Assembly: GCA_035063885.1 (NCBI GenBank)
Contig: JAPSFM010000033.1
Span: forward strand, 1-44,180
Reading direction: 5' to 3'
Source of the DNA: CAADGY01 sp900696665
GTDB taxonomy: Bacteria; Acidobacteriota; Terriglobia; Bryobacterales; Bryobacteraceae
Length of the DNA: 44,180 bases
Made by a program: the position numbers and the translations under genes. The notes under the pieces are model-generated. The model was given only the letters and a program-made list of their open reading frames with translations. It was not told the DNA's origin and did no database searches. The first letter of the stretch is position 1. Every line of letters begins with the position of its first letter. This document shows positions 8,287 through 15,601 of the stretch, piece by piece.

Positions 8287-8910
8287 CAATCGCAGGTTGA
8301 GATGTTCGTATCGACCTGCCTGCGAACGTGGACCACCGACCGGCCAAGCATCTTCGCGCGTGATGTTCAGATCAACGACACCGCTTACCGACGGCTCGAC
8401 CCTGAGTATTTCGCCTGGCTCCGCTCGAAGATGACGATGGCGAAGTTGGCCGCCAATGCCGGGCAACTCAACCGCGAAGAGTTCGATGCGCTCCGGGAGA
8501 AGTTCAACACTATCCAGGACTGGGCCATCCGTCGATTCGGCGAGCACGCATTGCTGGAAGCTGTCCGCGGTCTCGACACCCGAACTTACGAGCCGCCTGT
8601 CGCCGAACCGGATTCTCCTCCGCAGCCGAGCCGACCAGCAGAGGCTGTCAAGGACACCGTCCTGGCGAAGGTTGATGCGATTCGAGAGCGAGCAGTGAGT
8701 CTGGGATGGACCACGGACCAACTCTACGCCGGAGGCCCGTCCGGCAGGTTTGGCGTCTCTCACGACCGCGGCTTGGTTTGCTACCTGAAACCTCAGGACC
8801 AAATTGGAGAGGTTATGCGCCAGTCAATCGAGATCATCCTGCCCAATGGTGTGCGGCAGCGGTTCTACAACATGCTCGTCGAGCAGCCATGGATTACACG
8901 CCTCCGTTGA
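8110..8910 (+). CDS. Unknown phage protein downstream of the primase
   Basis: A 266-residue protein of unknown function. The start at 8110 is chosen because it follows GAGAGAGGA at good spacing; the frame is open further upstream, and 8221 or 8302 are alternative ATGs. The N-terminal ~60 residues are low in order and encoded by DNA containing the GTGTTCCAGT/ACTGGAACAC repeats, so they may be a by-product of the repeat cluster. The body (from about MFVSTCLRTW) has a helical segment, a Pro-rich linker (PDSPPQPSRP), then a C-terminal segment (RAVSLGWTTDQLYAG, then VCYLKPQDQIGEV) that could be a small DNA-binding fold. No catalytic motif was recognised. Confidence 0.62.
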   Translation: MHSSTTRVDAHTSDFYGKSTEPACATGTLEHGPASCLMSKTSGVPVESGADSESGTLEHQSQVEMFVSTCLRTWTTDRPSIFARDVQINDTAYRRLDPEYFAWLRSKMTMAKLAANAGQLNREEFDALREKFNTIQDWAIRRFGEHALLEAVRGLDTRTYEPPVAEPDSPPQPSRPAEAVKDTVLAKVDAIRERAVSLGWTTDQLYAGGPSGRFGVSHDRGLVCYLKPQDQIGEVMRQSIEIILPNGVRQRFYNMLVEQPWITRLR

Positions 8911-9077
8911 TTTCTGAGTAGACAGTTTGCCGATCGCGTGAGTATCTATTGTCAGGGGCTCGGTTCGACAGGCCGGCGCAAAGCGCACCCTCCGAAAGAA
9001 TCTCCTACAACGGATACCGAGAGACGGGACTCTCGCCAATCTCCTTCCCTGTGCTGTCGTACCCGAAGTGTGCCTCG

Positions 9078-9413
9078 ATGAAGCCTGACCAGAAGATCCC
9101 CTACTATGCGCCGGATGGGCGGTCGCTTGGATTCCGTACCGCCGAAGCCGCCAAGCGGTTGATCGACGGTGGATTCGTGAAGCCGTCGTACGGTCGCAAG
9201 GGACATCTGAAGGCCATCTGGTTGCGGCGGGAGGACGGCACGAGTCCGGTTGAGGCGCGCGTGAAGCTCGGAACACGCTACAGCTTCATCGAGACGCTGG
9301 AGCACGGTCGCTGCTGGAGGCTTCGGAAGCTCCGGTTGCGCGACGAGGATGGCGTCGAGTTCAACATCGAGCCGACGTTCTTCTCGGTGGTCCAGGGCTG
9401 CGTTGCCCGATGA
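9078..9413 (+). CDS. Small hypothetical phage protein
   Basis: A 111-residue protein beginning MKPDQKIPYYAPDGRSLGF. An open frame reaches back to 8949, but the upstream part is compositionally unlike protein and 9078 is the most natural ATG. It contains an AAKRLIDGGFVKPSYGRKGHLKAIWL segment, a helix followed by basic strands that could contact nucleic acid, and an acidic C-terminal part. The family was not recognised. The stop overlaps the start of a very short basic ORF. The 167 bp before it hold no other gene that can be supported. Confidence 0.55.
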   Translation: MKPDQKIPYYAPDGRSLGFRTAEAAKRLIDGGFVKPSYGRKGHLKAIWLRREDGTSPVEARVKLGTRYSFIETLEHGRCWRLRKLRLRDEDGVEFNIEPTFFSVVQGCVAR

Positions 9414-9523
9414 CGAGGCGCAAACCCAAGCAAGGTGGACGCTTCATCGCCTGGATGCGCGGCGCGTTCACCAGCCGGTCGGCGAGTCGGCCCAAGCGGC
9501 GGCCGCGCCGTAAGGCACGTTGA
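9410..9523 (+). CDS. Possible 37-residue very basic peptide
   Basis: The ATG at 9410 overlaps the preceding stop codon (ATGA) and the frame runs 37 codons to a TGA at 9521. The product is almost entirely Arg/Lys/Ser/Gly (starts MTRRKPKQGGRF, ends RPRRKAR), a plausible nucleic-acid-binding peptide. The coupling at ATGA is the main support. Arg-rich frames arise easily by chance in GC-rich DNA, so this is tentative. Confidence 0.33.
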   Translation: MTRRKPKQGGRFIAWMRGAFTSRSASRPKRRPRRKAR

Positions 9524-9573
9524 GGTCCATTGGGTCCTCGGAAGAGGCTCTGGGCGGCGGGTGTTCCGATTGC

Positions 9574-9589
9574 ACGCTAAGCCTAGCGT
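9574..9589. other. Short inverted repeat upstream of the first methyltransferase gene
   Basis: ACGCTA-AGCC-TAGCGT is a perfect 6-bp inverted repeat with a 4-base centre in the 111-bp gap before the ParB-methyltransferase gene. It could be an operator half-site pair or a short hairpin. There is no T-run behind it. Confidence 0.3.
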
Positions 9590-9602
9590 CTGGACTGAAT
9601 TT

Positions 9603-9631
9603 CAGGTTGACAGGTTGACACTCCGGTTGAC
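9603..9631 (+). repeat. Triple GGTTGAC direct repeat before the methyltransferase start
   Basis: CAGGTTGA occurs twice back to back (9603-9610 and 9611-9618), and GGTTGAC recurs at 9625-9631, ending three bases before the start codon of the methyltransferase gene. Two of the copies contain TTGACA, the consensus -35 hexamer, but they are too close to the start for a normal promoter. They may be regulator sites or chance repeats. Confidence 0.35.
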
Positions 9632-9634
9632 GTA

Positions 9635-11089
9635 GTGATGACGGCATTGGCACAGCGGATCGAGGTCTGGCCGGTGGAGCGGCTCGTGCCGTACGCCCGG
9701 AACCCGCGGACCCACAGCGAGCAGCAGGTGGCCCAGATCGCCGCTTCGATCATGGAATTCGGCTTCAACAATCCGATCCTGGTGGACTCGCAGGCTGGCG
9801 TGATTGCCGGGCATGGGCGGCTACTCGCGGCGCGGAAGCTCGGCATGGCAAGCGTGCCGGTCATCGTGCTGGACCACCTCGACGAGAACCAGCGGCGTGC
9901 ATACCTGGTCGCGGACAACCGGCTGTCCGAACTCGCGGGATGGGATGCGGAGTTGCTGGCGCAGGAACTGAAGGAGCTGTCGGAAGCTGGGTTCGACGCG
10001 ACCCTCGCCGGCTTCGACGCCAAGGAGATCGACGACTTCATCGCGTCGCTGGAACGAGGAAGCGAGGTCGCCGAGACACAGCAGGTTGAGGCGCCCATCC
10101 CGGAGGTGCCCGAAGAGGCGGTGACGCGCCCCGGTGATCTGTGGTTGATCGGTCCCCACCGCCTGATCTGTGGCGACTGCCGGGATGCGGCTATTGTGGA
10201 ACGGCTGTTCGAAGGGCGAAAGGCCAACGTGGTGGTCACCTCGCCTCCCTACGCCACGCAGCGGCAATATGACCCGTCGAGCGGCTTCGAACCCGTGCCG
10301 CCGGAGAAGTACTCCGCCTGGTACCGGGCGGTGGCGTCCGCGATCGAGTCCGTGCTGGCCGCCGACGGATCCTACTTCCTGAACATTAAGGCGCATGCCG
10401 AGGACGGCGAACGGCACACCTACGTGATGGATCTGGTGCTGAACCACAAGCGGCAGTGGGGCTGGCGGTTTGTCGATGAATTCTGCTGGCGCAAGACGGA
10501 CGATGGCGTTCCTGGCGGATGGAACAACCGCTTTAAGAATGCTTGGGAGCCGATCTTCCACTTCTCGCGCGGCCGCACGATCAAGTTCAACCCGCGAGCG
10601 GTCGGGCATTGGTCCGATGACTGCTTCGACTACTCGGCGGAGAATCCCAAGTCAACGTCCGGGAGCGGACTACTCGGCACTGGCCCTCGCGGCGCGGCCG
10701 CTGACAAAGGCAAGAACCAGGCCGCGTGGCTGACGACGCGCCGCAGCGACATGGAAGGCCGGCGCGGCGGCGTCGCCCGGCCCTCGAACGTCATCGAGGC
10801 CAAGACCGAATCGAGCCAGGGATCGCACTCGGCCCCATTCCCGCGAGCCATCCCGGAGTTCTTCATCAAAGCATTCTCCGATCCCGGTGATCTGGTCTTC
10901 GATCCGTTCACCGGGAGCGGGACCACCCTCGTCGCTGCCGCGCAACTTGACCGCGTGGGCCACGGCGTCGAGATCAGCCCGGCCTACTGCGACGTGATTC
11001 TGCGGCGACTGCAGGACGCACTCAACATTACGCCTGTCCACGCCGCGACTGGCCAACGCTTCTCAACTCAAACCCCTTCGAAGGAGTAA
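9635..11089 (+). CDS. ParB-like nuclease domain fused to DNA methyltransferase (TSPPY type)
   Basis: A 484-residue fusion. Residues ~8-125 form a ParB/Srx-like domain (VERLVPYARNPRTHSEQQVAQIAASI, then GHGRLLAARKLG). From about residue 165 follows a beta-class N4/N6 DNA methyltransferase with motif IV T202-SPPY206 and motif I FDPFTGSGTT near 423-432. The TSPPY form is most common in N4-cytosine enzymes, so it probably makes N4-methylcytosine. ParB-methylase fusions are common in phages, where they may mask phage DNA from host restriction or regulate expression. GTG at 9635 and ATG at 9638 are both possible starts. A second, divergent fusion lies 2.6 kb downstream. Confidence 0.88.
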   Translation: MMTALAQRIEVWPVERLVPYARNPRTHSEQQVAQIAASIMEFGFNNPILVDSQAGVIAGHGRLLAARKLGMASVPVIVLDHLDENQRRAYLVADNRLSELAGWDAELLAQELKELSEAGFDATLAGFDAKEIDDFIASLERGSEVAETQQVEAPIPEVPEEAVTRPGDLWLIGPHRLICGDCRDAAIVERLFEGRKANVVVTSPPYATQRQYDPSSGFEPVPPEKYSAWYRAVASAIESVLAADGSYFLNIKAHAEDGERHTYVMDLVLNHKRQWGWRFVDEFCWRKTDDGVPGGWNNRFKNAWEPIFHFSRGRTIKFNPRAVGHWSDDCFDYSAENPKSTSGSGLLGTGPRGAAADKGKNQAAWLTTRRSDMEGRRGGVARPSNVIEAKTESSQGSHSAPFPRAIPEFFIKAFSDPGDLVFDPFTGSGTTLVAAAQLDRVGHGVEISPAYCDVILRRLQDALNITPVHAATGQRFSTQTPSKE

Positions 11090-11095
11090 TCACAC

Positions 11096-11554
11096 ATGCC
11101 CGAAGTTGCTACCCCGAACCAGGCCGAGCGGGAGTTCGAAACCGCCTCGGACGAGTTCTTCAAGAACCAGAGCCAGGTCAACGCCGGTTACGGCAATGTC
11201 CTGTTCGCCAACATCAAGCGGACGTACGACGAGTACCAGCAGGAATCGCTGGAGTCGATCAAGCGAAACCGCACCATCGTGGACAAACTGGTCTCCGACG
11301 CACAGCAGTTCGACAACCAGCGTCAGGTGATCGCCAACCAGGCGCTGCAGAACGCGGTCGAAACCTCCAACATGGTGGCCAAGCAGGCCGTGCGCCACTC
11401 GGATATCGCCATCGACAACCAGTGGAACCCGGTCCAGCAGGGCGCGGCCGACACGATGCTCGCACGCACTATGACCATCGATGACGCGAGCCTCAAGGCG
11501 ATCGGCTCCGTGGTCGCCGCGGCTGTGGCCGAAGCGCTGTCCACTCGCAAGTAG
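11096..11554 (+). CDS. Hypothetical phage protein, largely helical
   Basis: A 152-residue protein with a good ribosome-binding site (AAGGAGT overlapping the upstream stop). It is rich in Gln, Asn, Ala and Glu. Long helical stretches (YDEYQQESLESIKRNRTIVDKL, VETSNMVAKQAVRHSD) suggest a coiled-coil or bundle, and a helical tail ends in AVAEALSTRK. There are no cysteines and no catalytic motif. Proteins of this look are often small virion or decoration components, but the position among early/accessory genes gives no decisive hint. Family not recognised. Confidence 0.6.
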   Translation: MPEVATPNQAEREFETASDEFFKNQSQVNAGYGNVLFANIKRTYDEYQQESLESIKRNRTIVDKLVSDAQQFDNQRQVIANQALQNAVETSNMVAKQAVRHSDIAIDNQWNPVQQGAADTMLARTMTIDDASLKAIGSVVAAAVAEALSTRK

Positions 11555-11631
11555 TCCTCTCCCCCACCGCCAGAGAGGGGCGGTCCTGATTCCTCCGCAG
11601 GGCCGTCCCTCGCCCCTTCTGAGATTCACCC

Positions 11632-11994
11632 ATGGCAGACAACACCCGCTTTGCCGTCGAAGCCCGCTCGCTCGGGAAGGTTGCCGTTGCTGTGCCGGGT
11701 TCGCCGGTGCGCGTCACGGTCGACGAGAACCTACGCGCCGTGCGGATGCGGTTCGCGCCACTGATCGGCGAGACGGGGCGCATGTTCCTCGGTGTGGCCG
11801 GGATGAACAAGGGTACGGGCGCGGGCGTGATCAAGGAGTTCTGGCCTACCGGCGTCGGTGGTGGAGTGGCCGATGAGTTGGTCCTCGAAGCCGCACACGG
11901 GCTCCGGCCCGCCGACTACTGGATCGACGCCAACGTCGCCGGCGAGGGGTTGCTCGTCGCCTACTGGGTCCCGACGCCCTACTGGGCACCGTAA
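11632..11994 (+). CDS. Hypothetical phage protein, beta-rich
   Basis: A 120-residue protein starting MADNTRFAVEARSLGKVAVA. The composition is Gly/Val/Ala-rich with alternating strands. It looks like a small structural or accessory protein, with an aromatic C-terminus (YWVPTPYWAP). No domain was recognised. A 77-bp gap upstream contains a weak CCTCTC/GAGAGG inverted repeat but no clear terminator. The next gene begins 4 bp after its stop. Confidence 0.55.
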   Translation: MADNTRFAVEARSLGKVAVAVPGSPVRVTVDENLRAVRMRFAPLIGETGRMFLGVAGMNKGTGAGVIKEFWPTGVGGGVADELVLEAAHGLRPADYWIDANVAGEGLLVAYWVPTPYWAP

Positions 11995-11998
11995 TCCC

Positions 11999-12268
11999 AT
12001 GCTGCGCGAACTGCGGATCTGGCTGCGGCTGCGGCCGATCATGAACAAGTTTCAGGAGTTGACCAAGATGAAGTTTTCCGTGAATGTTCTCATCCAGATG
12101 CTCGCCCTTGCGGCGCAGGGTTTGAACGCGACCGTGGAACTGCTGCCCGGGCGCGGCAAGTTCTGGGCGATGGTCGGATTGTCCGCCGTCCAAGGTGTGA
12201 CGGCCGTGCTCGCCCATTTCGCCAATCCCGACGGCACGCCGGCGCAGGTTGCCTACGACAGGAAGTGA
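11999..12268 (+). CDS. Small hypothetical protein with a hydrophobic segment
   Basis: An 89-residue protein. The ATG at 11999 sits just behind the upstream stop; internal ATGs at 12041 and 12068 are alternatives. It starts with Arg/Leu-rich residues (MLRELRIWLRLRP). A long apolar region follows (NVLIQMLALAAQGLNATVELL, then FWAMVGLSAVQGVTAVLAHFA) that could form one membrane segment or a buried helix. A holin-like role is conceivable but not demonstrable. Its stop overlaps the GTG start of the second methyltransferase gene (GTGA). Confidence 0.5.
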   Translation: MLRELRIWLRLRPIMNKFQELTKMKFSVNVLIQMLALAAQGLNATVELLPGRGKFWAMVGLSAVQGVTAVLAHFANPDGTPAQVAYDRK

Positions 12269-13524
12269 AGACCGATCTCCAAATCGAGCGCTGGTCCGTC
12301 GATCGGCTGATTCCGTATGCCCGCAATGCGCGTACGCACAGCCCGGAGCAGGTGGCGCAGATTGCGGCGTCGATCGCGGAGTTCGGCTGGACGAATCCCA
12401 TCCTCGTCGGTGCCGATGGCGTCGTGATCGCTGGCCACGCCCGTCTGCTGGCGGCGCGGAAGCTCGGAATCTCCGATGTTCCGGTCATCGTTCTCGATCA
12501 TCTCAGTGATTCGCAACGACGCGCGCTGGTCATTGCTGACAACCGCCTCGCGTTGAACGCTGGCTGGGACGAGGACATGCTACGCGTCGAACTCGAAGCG
12601 CTGCGCGAGGACGAGTTCAACCTGGATCTGCTGGGCTTTGGCGTCGACGAGATGGATGCACTGCTCGCGGAACCGGAAGCCGAAGTCGCCGGCAATACGG
12701 ATGACGATGCGGTCCCAGAGACGCCCGAAACAGCGGTTACGGTGCCTGGCGATGTCTGGCTGCTGGGCGATCACAGGCTACTGTGCGGTGACGCCACGCA
12801 GATCGATGCCGTGGAAAAAGTGCTGGCCGGTGGACTCGCGGACATGGTCTTCACCGATCCGCCCTACAACGTGAACTACGGGGCGACGATGAAGGACAAA
12901 CTCCGCGGCAAGAAGCGGAAGATCGCCAATGACAACCTCGGCGACGGCTTCGAACAGTTCCTCCGCGATGCGTGCACGAACATTCTGACGGTCACCAAGG
13001 GCGCGGTCTACATCTGCATGTCCTCGTCGGAACTGCACACTCTGCAAAAGGCATTCCGCGAGGCGGGCGGCCACTGGTCGACCTTTGTCATCTGGGCCAA
13101 GAACACTTTCACCATGGGCCGCTCCGATTACCAGCGGCAGTATGAGCCGATTCTCTACGGTTGGAAGGAAGGCTCGGACCACTTCTGGTGTGGCGCCCGC
13201 GACCAGGGCGATGTCTGGTTTGTGAAGAAGCCGGTATCCAACGACCTCCATCCGACGATGAAGCCCGTAGAACTCGTGGAGCGGGCGATCCGGAACAGTA
13301 GCAAGAGCCGGGATACGGTGCTCGATCCGTTTGGCGGGTCGGGCTCGACGCTCATCGCCTGCGAGAAGGCGGGACGTCAGGCGCGGCTGATCGAACTGGA
13401 GCCGAAGTACTGTGACGTCATCGTCCGGCGCTATCAGGAGTTCAGCGGGAAAGAAGCCACGCACGAAGCGGATGGGCGGCGATTCGGGGATCTGGCCGCA
13501 GAGCGCCTGGGAGTGGCGGCATGA
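12265..13524 (+). CDS. ParB-like domain fused to DNA methyltransferase (DPPY type)
   Basis: A 419-residue second copy of the ParB-methyltransferase architecture. The ParB-like part is at residues ~7-120 (VDRLIPYARNARTHSPEQVAQIAASI, then GHARLLAARKLG). The methyltransferase has motif IV D198-PPY201-N and motif I D354-PFGGSGST. DPPY points to N6-adenine methylation, unlike the TSPPY enzyme upstream, so the phage seems to carry two specificities or chemistries. The GTG start at 12265 overlaps the upstream stop. Similarity of the N-terminal halves suggests duplication or shared ancestry, with divergence or domain swapping in the catalytic part. Confidence 0.9.
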   Translation: MKTDLQIERWSVDRLIPYARNARTHSPEQVAQIAASIAEFGWTNPILVGADGVVIAGHARLLAARKLGISDVPVIVLDHLSDSQRRALVIADNRLALNAGWDEDMLRVELEALREDEFNLDLLGFGVDEMDALLAEPEAEVAGNTDDDAVPETPETAVTVPGDVWLLGDHRLLCGDATQIDAVEKVLAGGLADMVFTDPPYNVNYGATMKDKLRGKKRKIANDNLGDGFEQFLRDACTNILTVTKGAVYICMSSSELHTLQKAFREAGGHWSTFVIWAKNTFTMGRSDYQRQYEPILYGWKEGSDHFWCGARDQGDVWFVKKPVSNDLHPTMKPVELVERAIRNSSKSRDTVLDPFGGSGSTLIACEKAGRQARLIELEPKYCDVIVRRYQEFSGKEATHEADGRRFGDLAAERLGVAA

Positions 13525-13683
13525 ATCGACCGTTGCCGCCGCGAGATCGCGGCCATCGAGGCGGAGATCCGGGCCGGGAATCCGGATCTGCAGGGCCTGT
13601 GCTTGGGGCTGTCAGATTGGTCGGCTGAACTGCGTATCTTGGAACGTCTACCGTGGAAAACCACATTCTTCTTCAAGTCGTGA
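13521..13683 (+). pseudogene. Small hypothetical ORF apparently split by a one-base frameshift
   Basis: An ATG at 13521 (overlapping the methyltransferase stop) opens a frame reading MNRPL, which continues as Arg/Gly-rich noise. One frame over, from 13540, the DNA reads like real protein: RREIAAIEAEIRAG, then NPDLQGLCLGLSDWSAELRILE, up to a TGA at 13681. That second frame has no ATG or GTG of its own and lies directly in frame behind the methyltransferase stop. The simplest reading is a short helical protein starting at 13521 that has suffered an indel near 13530-13540, whether biological or a sequencing error. Readthrough of the methyltransferase stop is a less likely alternative. Confidence 0.4.
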
Positions 13684-13931
13684 TTCCGGCCATCGGGCTT
13701 GTCTCCGGGCTAATCGCGACTTATGTCAGCCTGCAGAACCGGGCCTTGCTGGCCGAGGTGCGCAAGGAACTGGCCGAGTTGGAAAACAGGATCATCTTGC
13801 GGATCAATGGGACATATGTGAGGGCCTCCGAATGCCGCCTTCGCGAGGATCTGGTCCACGCACGGCTCAACACATTCGTAGAGGAGATCCGGAACAGAGA
13901 AACCGCCGACCGTGAGATCGGCGGTGTGTGA
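13653..13931 (+). CDS. Small membrane-anchored coiled-coil protein
   Basis: A 92-residue protein. Residues 5-27 (ILLQVVIPAIGLVSGLIATYV) form one clear transmembrane or signal-anchor segment. It is followed by a charged helix (LLAEVRKELAELENRI) with coiled-coil character and a hydrophilic C-terminus. Such N-anchored short proteins in phages are often holin-associated or spanin-like, but no family is certain. It is the last plus-strand gene before the minus-strand DUF3489 island, and a hairpin lies inside its 3' end. Confidence 0.55.
   Translation: MENHILLQVVIPAIGLVSGLIATYVSLQNRALLAEVRKELAELENRIILRINGTYVRASECRLREDLVHARLNTFVEEIRNRETADREIGGV
13902..13925 (-). terminator. Probable terminator of the minus-strand DUF3489 operon
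   Basis: ACCGCCGA and TCGGCGGT form a perfect 8-bp stem with an 8-base loop. Read on the minus strand it lies 21 bp beyond the DUF3489 stop and is followed by TTCTCTGTTCC, a moderately T-rich tail. It sits at the convergent junction, inside the end of the plus-strand gene. On the plus strand no T-run follows. Confidence 0.5.
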
Positions 13932-13946
13932 GGAAGGATGTTGCTG

Positions 13947-14513
13947 TTACGCCTTGATCCGGTAGGCGCGGGCGCCCTCGGGCGTCTTGAGGGACTCGAC
14001 GGCCAGCCCCATCTTCTTGGTGAGCGCGCCGGAGATGAAACCCCGGACGCTGTGGGCCTGCCAGCCAGTGGCCGTCATGATGTCGGCGAGCGTGGCGCCT
14101 TCCGGGCGGCGGAGCATGTCGAGGACGATGGCCTTCTTGCTGCCCTCGCGCGCGGGTTTCGCGCCGTCGGTCGGGGTCGTGTCCTTGGCCGCGTTTGCCT
14201 TCTTCGGCGCGGCTTCGGCGGCGTGTTGCGCGGGAGTCGGCGTCAGGGCCTGGATAGCGCGCCAGATCCGCCCAACCGCCGTCTTGCGGTCCGTGAACTT
14301 CTTGACCGGCTTCAGGTCGCCGAAGGGCGGGACGCCGGCAAAGCTGTTCCAGGTATCGACGAACCGGCCGATCGGCCACTGGCTGGTGAGTTTGGCGAGT
14401 TCCTTCTCGGTGGCGAAGGTGCCTTCCGTGGATCCGACGCGGTAGTTCAGCGCGTCCTCGAGGGCGGCAAACGCCGTGATGTTGTTGTCGGTGTCCATTA
14501 CGAACGTGGTCAT
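13947..14513 (-). CDS. DUF3489 domain protein
   Basis: A 188-residue protein. The C-terminal ~75 residues (KKAIVLDMLRRPEGATLADIMTATGW, then HSVRGFISGALTKKMGLAVES) match the DUF3489 winged-helix-like domain, a putative DNA-binding module. The middle (about 90-120) is an Ala/Pro/Lys linker. The N-terminal ~85 residues (ELAKLTSQWPIGRFVDTWNSFAG) form a separate conserved-looking domain. The start is supported by an AGGAGA ribosome-binding site on the minus strand. It is the last gene of a three-gene minus-strand cluster facing the late operon, plausibly a regulatory module. Confidence 0.82.
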   Translation of the reverse strand: MTTFVMDTDNNITAFAALEDALNYRVGSTEGTFATEKELAKLTSQWPIGRFVDTWNSFAGVPPFGDLKPVKKFTDRKTAVGRIWRAIQALTPTPAQHAAEAAPKKANAAKDTTPTDGAKPAREGSKKAIVLDMLRRPEGATLADIMTATGWQAHSVRGFISGALTKKMGLAVESLKTPEGARAYRIKA

Positions 14514-14528
14514 GGGTGAGTCTCCTGT

Positions 14529-14756
14529 CTATCGAGTCATGCCGGCGATCTTGTCGTCCGGGGTGATGCTGAGGCTTTTCAGATAGCCGCTGGCGAGGCG
14601 TGCCCAGCCAAACGGCGTCGAAATTTCGTGGCGAGCGGCAATGCGGCTCAACTTGATGCGGTGCGTGCCGTTGTCGAACTCCTTCTTGAGGTGGCCCCAG
14701 CGGTCGAGCTTCCAGCCGTTCCGCGTGGCCCAGGTGATCAGTTCGTCGCGGGTCAT
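14529..14756 (-). CDS. Small hypothetical protein of the DUF3489 cluster
   Basis: A 75-residue protein starting MTRDELITWATRNGWKLDRWGH with an AAGGAGAA ribosome-binding site on the minus strand. It has a basic strand-rich middle (THRIKLSRIAARHEI) and the end WARLASGYLKSLSIT. The overall size and the 'GWKLDRWGHLKKE' region recall small RNA- or DNA-binding folds, but no family was recognised. It is co-directional with, and 15 bp upstream of, the DUF3489 gene, so it is likely co-transcribed with it. Confidence 0.6.
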   Translation of the reverse strand: MTRDELITWATRNGWKLDRWGHLKKEFDNGTHRIKLSRIAARHEISTPFGWARLASGYLKSLSITPDDKIAGMTR

Positions 14757-14773
14757 CGCTTGTTCTCCTTGGC

Positions 14774-15022
14774 TCAGTACTCCAGTCCTTTGGCGTCGAC
14801 CGCGCTGCGATCGCCCAGGTCGGCGAGGACGTAGGCGAGCTGCTCGGTGATCCGACCGAGATCGCCGGGGTAACCCCAGTTGGCGGGCTCGGCGGCCTGC
14901 TCCTTCTGGTGAGCAGCCAGGCGGCTGGCGATGCGCTTCAGCAGGTCCTGCGCTTCCGCGTGGCGTTCGGCGTAGCAGGCTGCGGCGGTCTGTTTGTTGG
15001 CTTGTGATTTGGTGTTCCTCAT
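14774..15022 (-). CDS. Small hypothetical protein, first gene of the DUF3489 cluster
   Basis: An 82-residue helical protein (MRNTKSQANKQTAAACYAER onward). The start at 15022 is chosen over in-frame starts further out because these would run into the divergent promoter region and encode unlikely sequence. Features are a long amphipathic helix (AEAQDLLKRIASRLAAHQKEQ) and a conserved-looking WGYPGDLGRITEQLAYVLADL segment. It is probably the promoter-proximal gene of the minus-strand operon. Function unknown. Confidence 0.55.
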   Translation of the reverse strand: MRNTKSQANKQTAAACYAERHAEAQDLLKRIASRLAAHQKEQAAEPANWGYPGDLGRITEQLAYVLADLGDRSAVDAKGLEY

Positions 15023-15112
15023 CGCGAACCCATTCATCACTTCGTTCGGTAGAACAAGCAAGCAGAATCGAACAACTGAATCTCTCGACGTTTCAAACAG
15101 ATCGGGGCATAA
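15023..15112. promoter_or_regulatory. Divergent intergenic region between the DUF3489 cluster and the late operon
   Basis: This 90-bp gap separates the minus-strand cluster from the terminase small-subunit gene and must hold the start signals of both. It is AT-richer than its surroundings. I see no confident -35/-10 pair and no strong Shine-Dalgarno before 15113, so the promoter call rests on position only. Confidence 0.35.
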
Positions 15113-15601
15113 ATGTCGGATCGGCTGATGACACAGGCGGAGTACGCGCGGCACCGGGGCAAGAGCCGCCAGTACATCAGCCGCCTGGCCAAGGCCGGCG
15201 TCCTGGTGATGCGGGCCGGCAAGGTGGATGTCGCCTCATCCGACGCGGTATTGGATGATCGCCCGGAGCCGGTTTCGGAGCGCGTAACCTCCAGCCCGAC
15301 CGAGGTTGCGCCAGCGGGGACGACGTTCGCCCAAGCCAAGACAGCAGATATGGTGTTCAAGGCCAAGCTGCGGAAGATGGAATACGACGTCCGGATGGGC
15401 AAGCTGGTCGAAGCGGAGCTCGTCAAGCAACGCTGGTCGGCGGTTTTGCGGCTGATTGTGGACCGCATCCTGGCCTGGCCGAACCGGCTGGCGCCCGAAG
15501 TCGCCGCACTGACGGATGAACGCCAGGTGCGCGAGGCGATTCTGCGCGAGGCGCGCGCCCTGATCAACGATCTGCGGTCGGAAGTGCAGTATGCGCGTTG
15601 A
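15113..15601 (+). CDS. Terminase small subunit (Nu1-like)
   Basis: A 162-residue protein. The N-terminus (MTQAEYARHRGKSRQYISRLAKAGVL, residues 6-31) is a winged-helix/HTH of the Nu1 type for binding the packaging site. A central linker leads to a helical C-terminal region (KAKLRKMEYDVRMGKLVEAELVKQRW) typical of small terminase subunits. The gene is immediately upstream of, and overlaps by 11 bp, the large subunit gene. It opens the late operon that runs through head and tail genes. Confidence 0.82.
   Translation: MSDRLMTQAEYARHRGKSRQYISRLAKAGVLVMRAGKVDVASSDAVLDDRPEPVSERVTSSPTEVAPAGTTFAQAKTADMVFKAKLRKMEYDVRMGKLVEAELVKQRWSAVLRLIVDRILAWPNRLAPEVAALTDERQVREAILREARALINDLRSEVQYAR

Noticed and set aside
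11556..11578. CCTCTC/GAGAGG hairpin behind the hypothetical gene at 11096 as a terminator
   Set aside because: The stem is short (6 bp) with an 11-base loop and no T-run follows, so it is not convincing.
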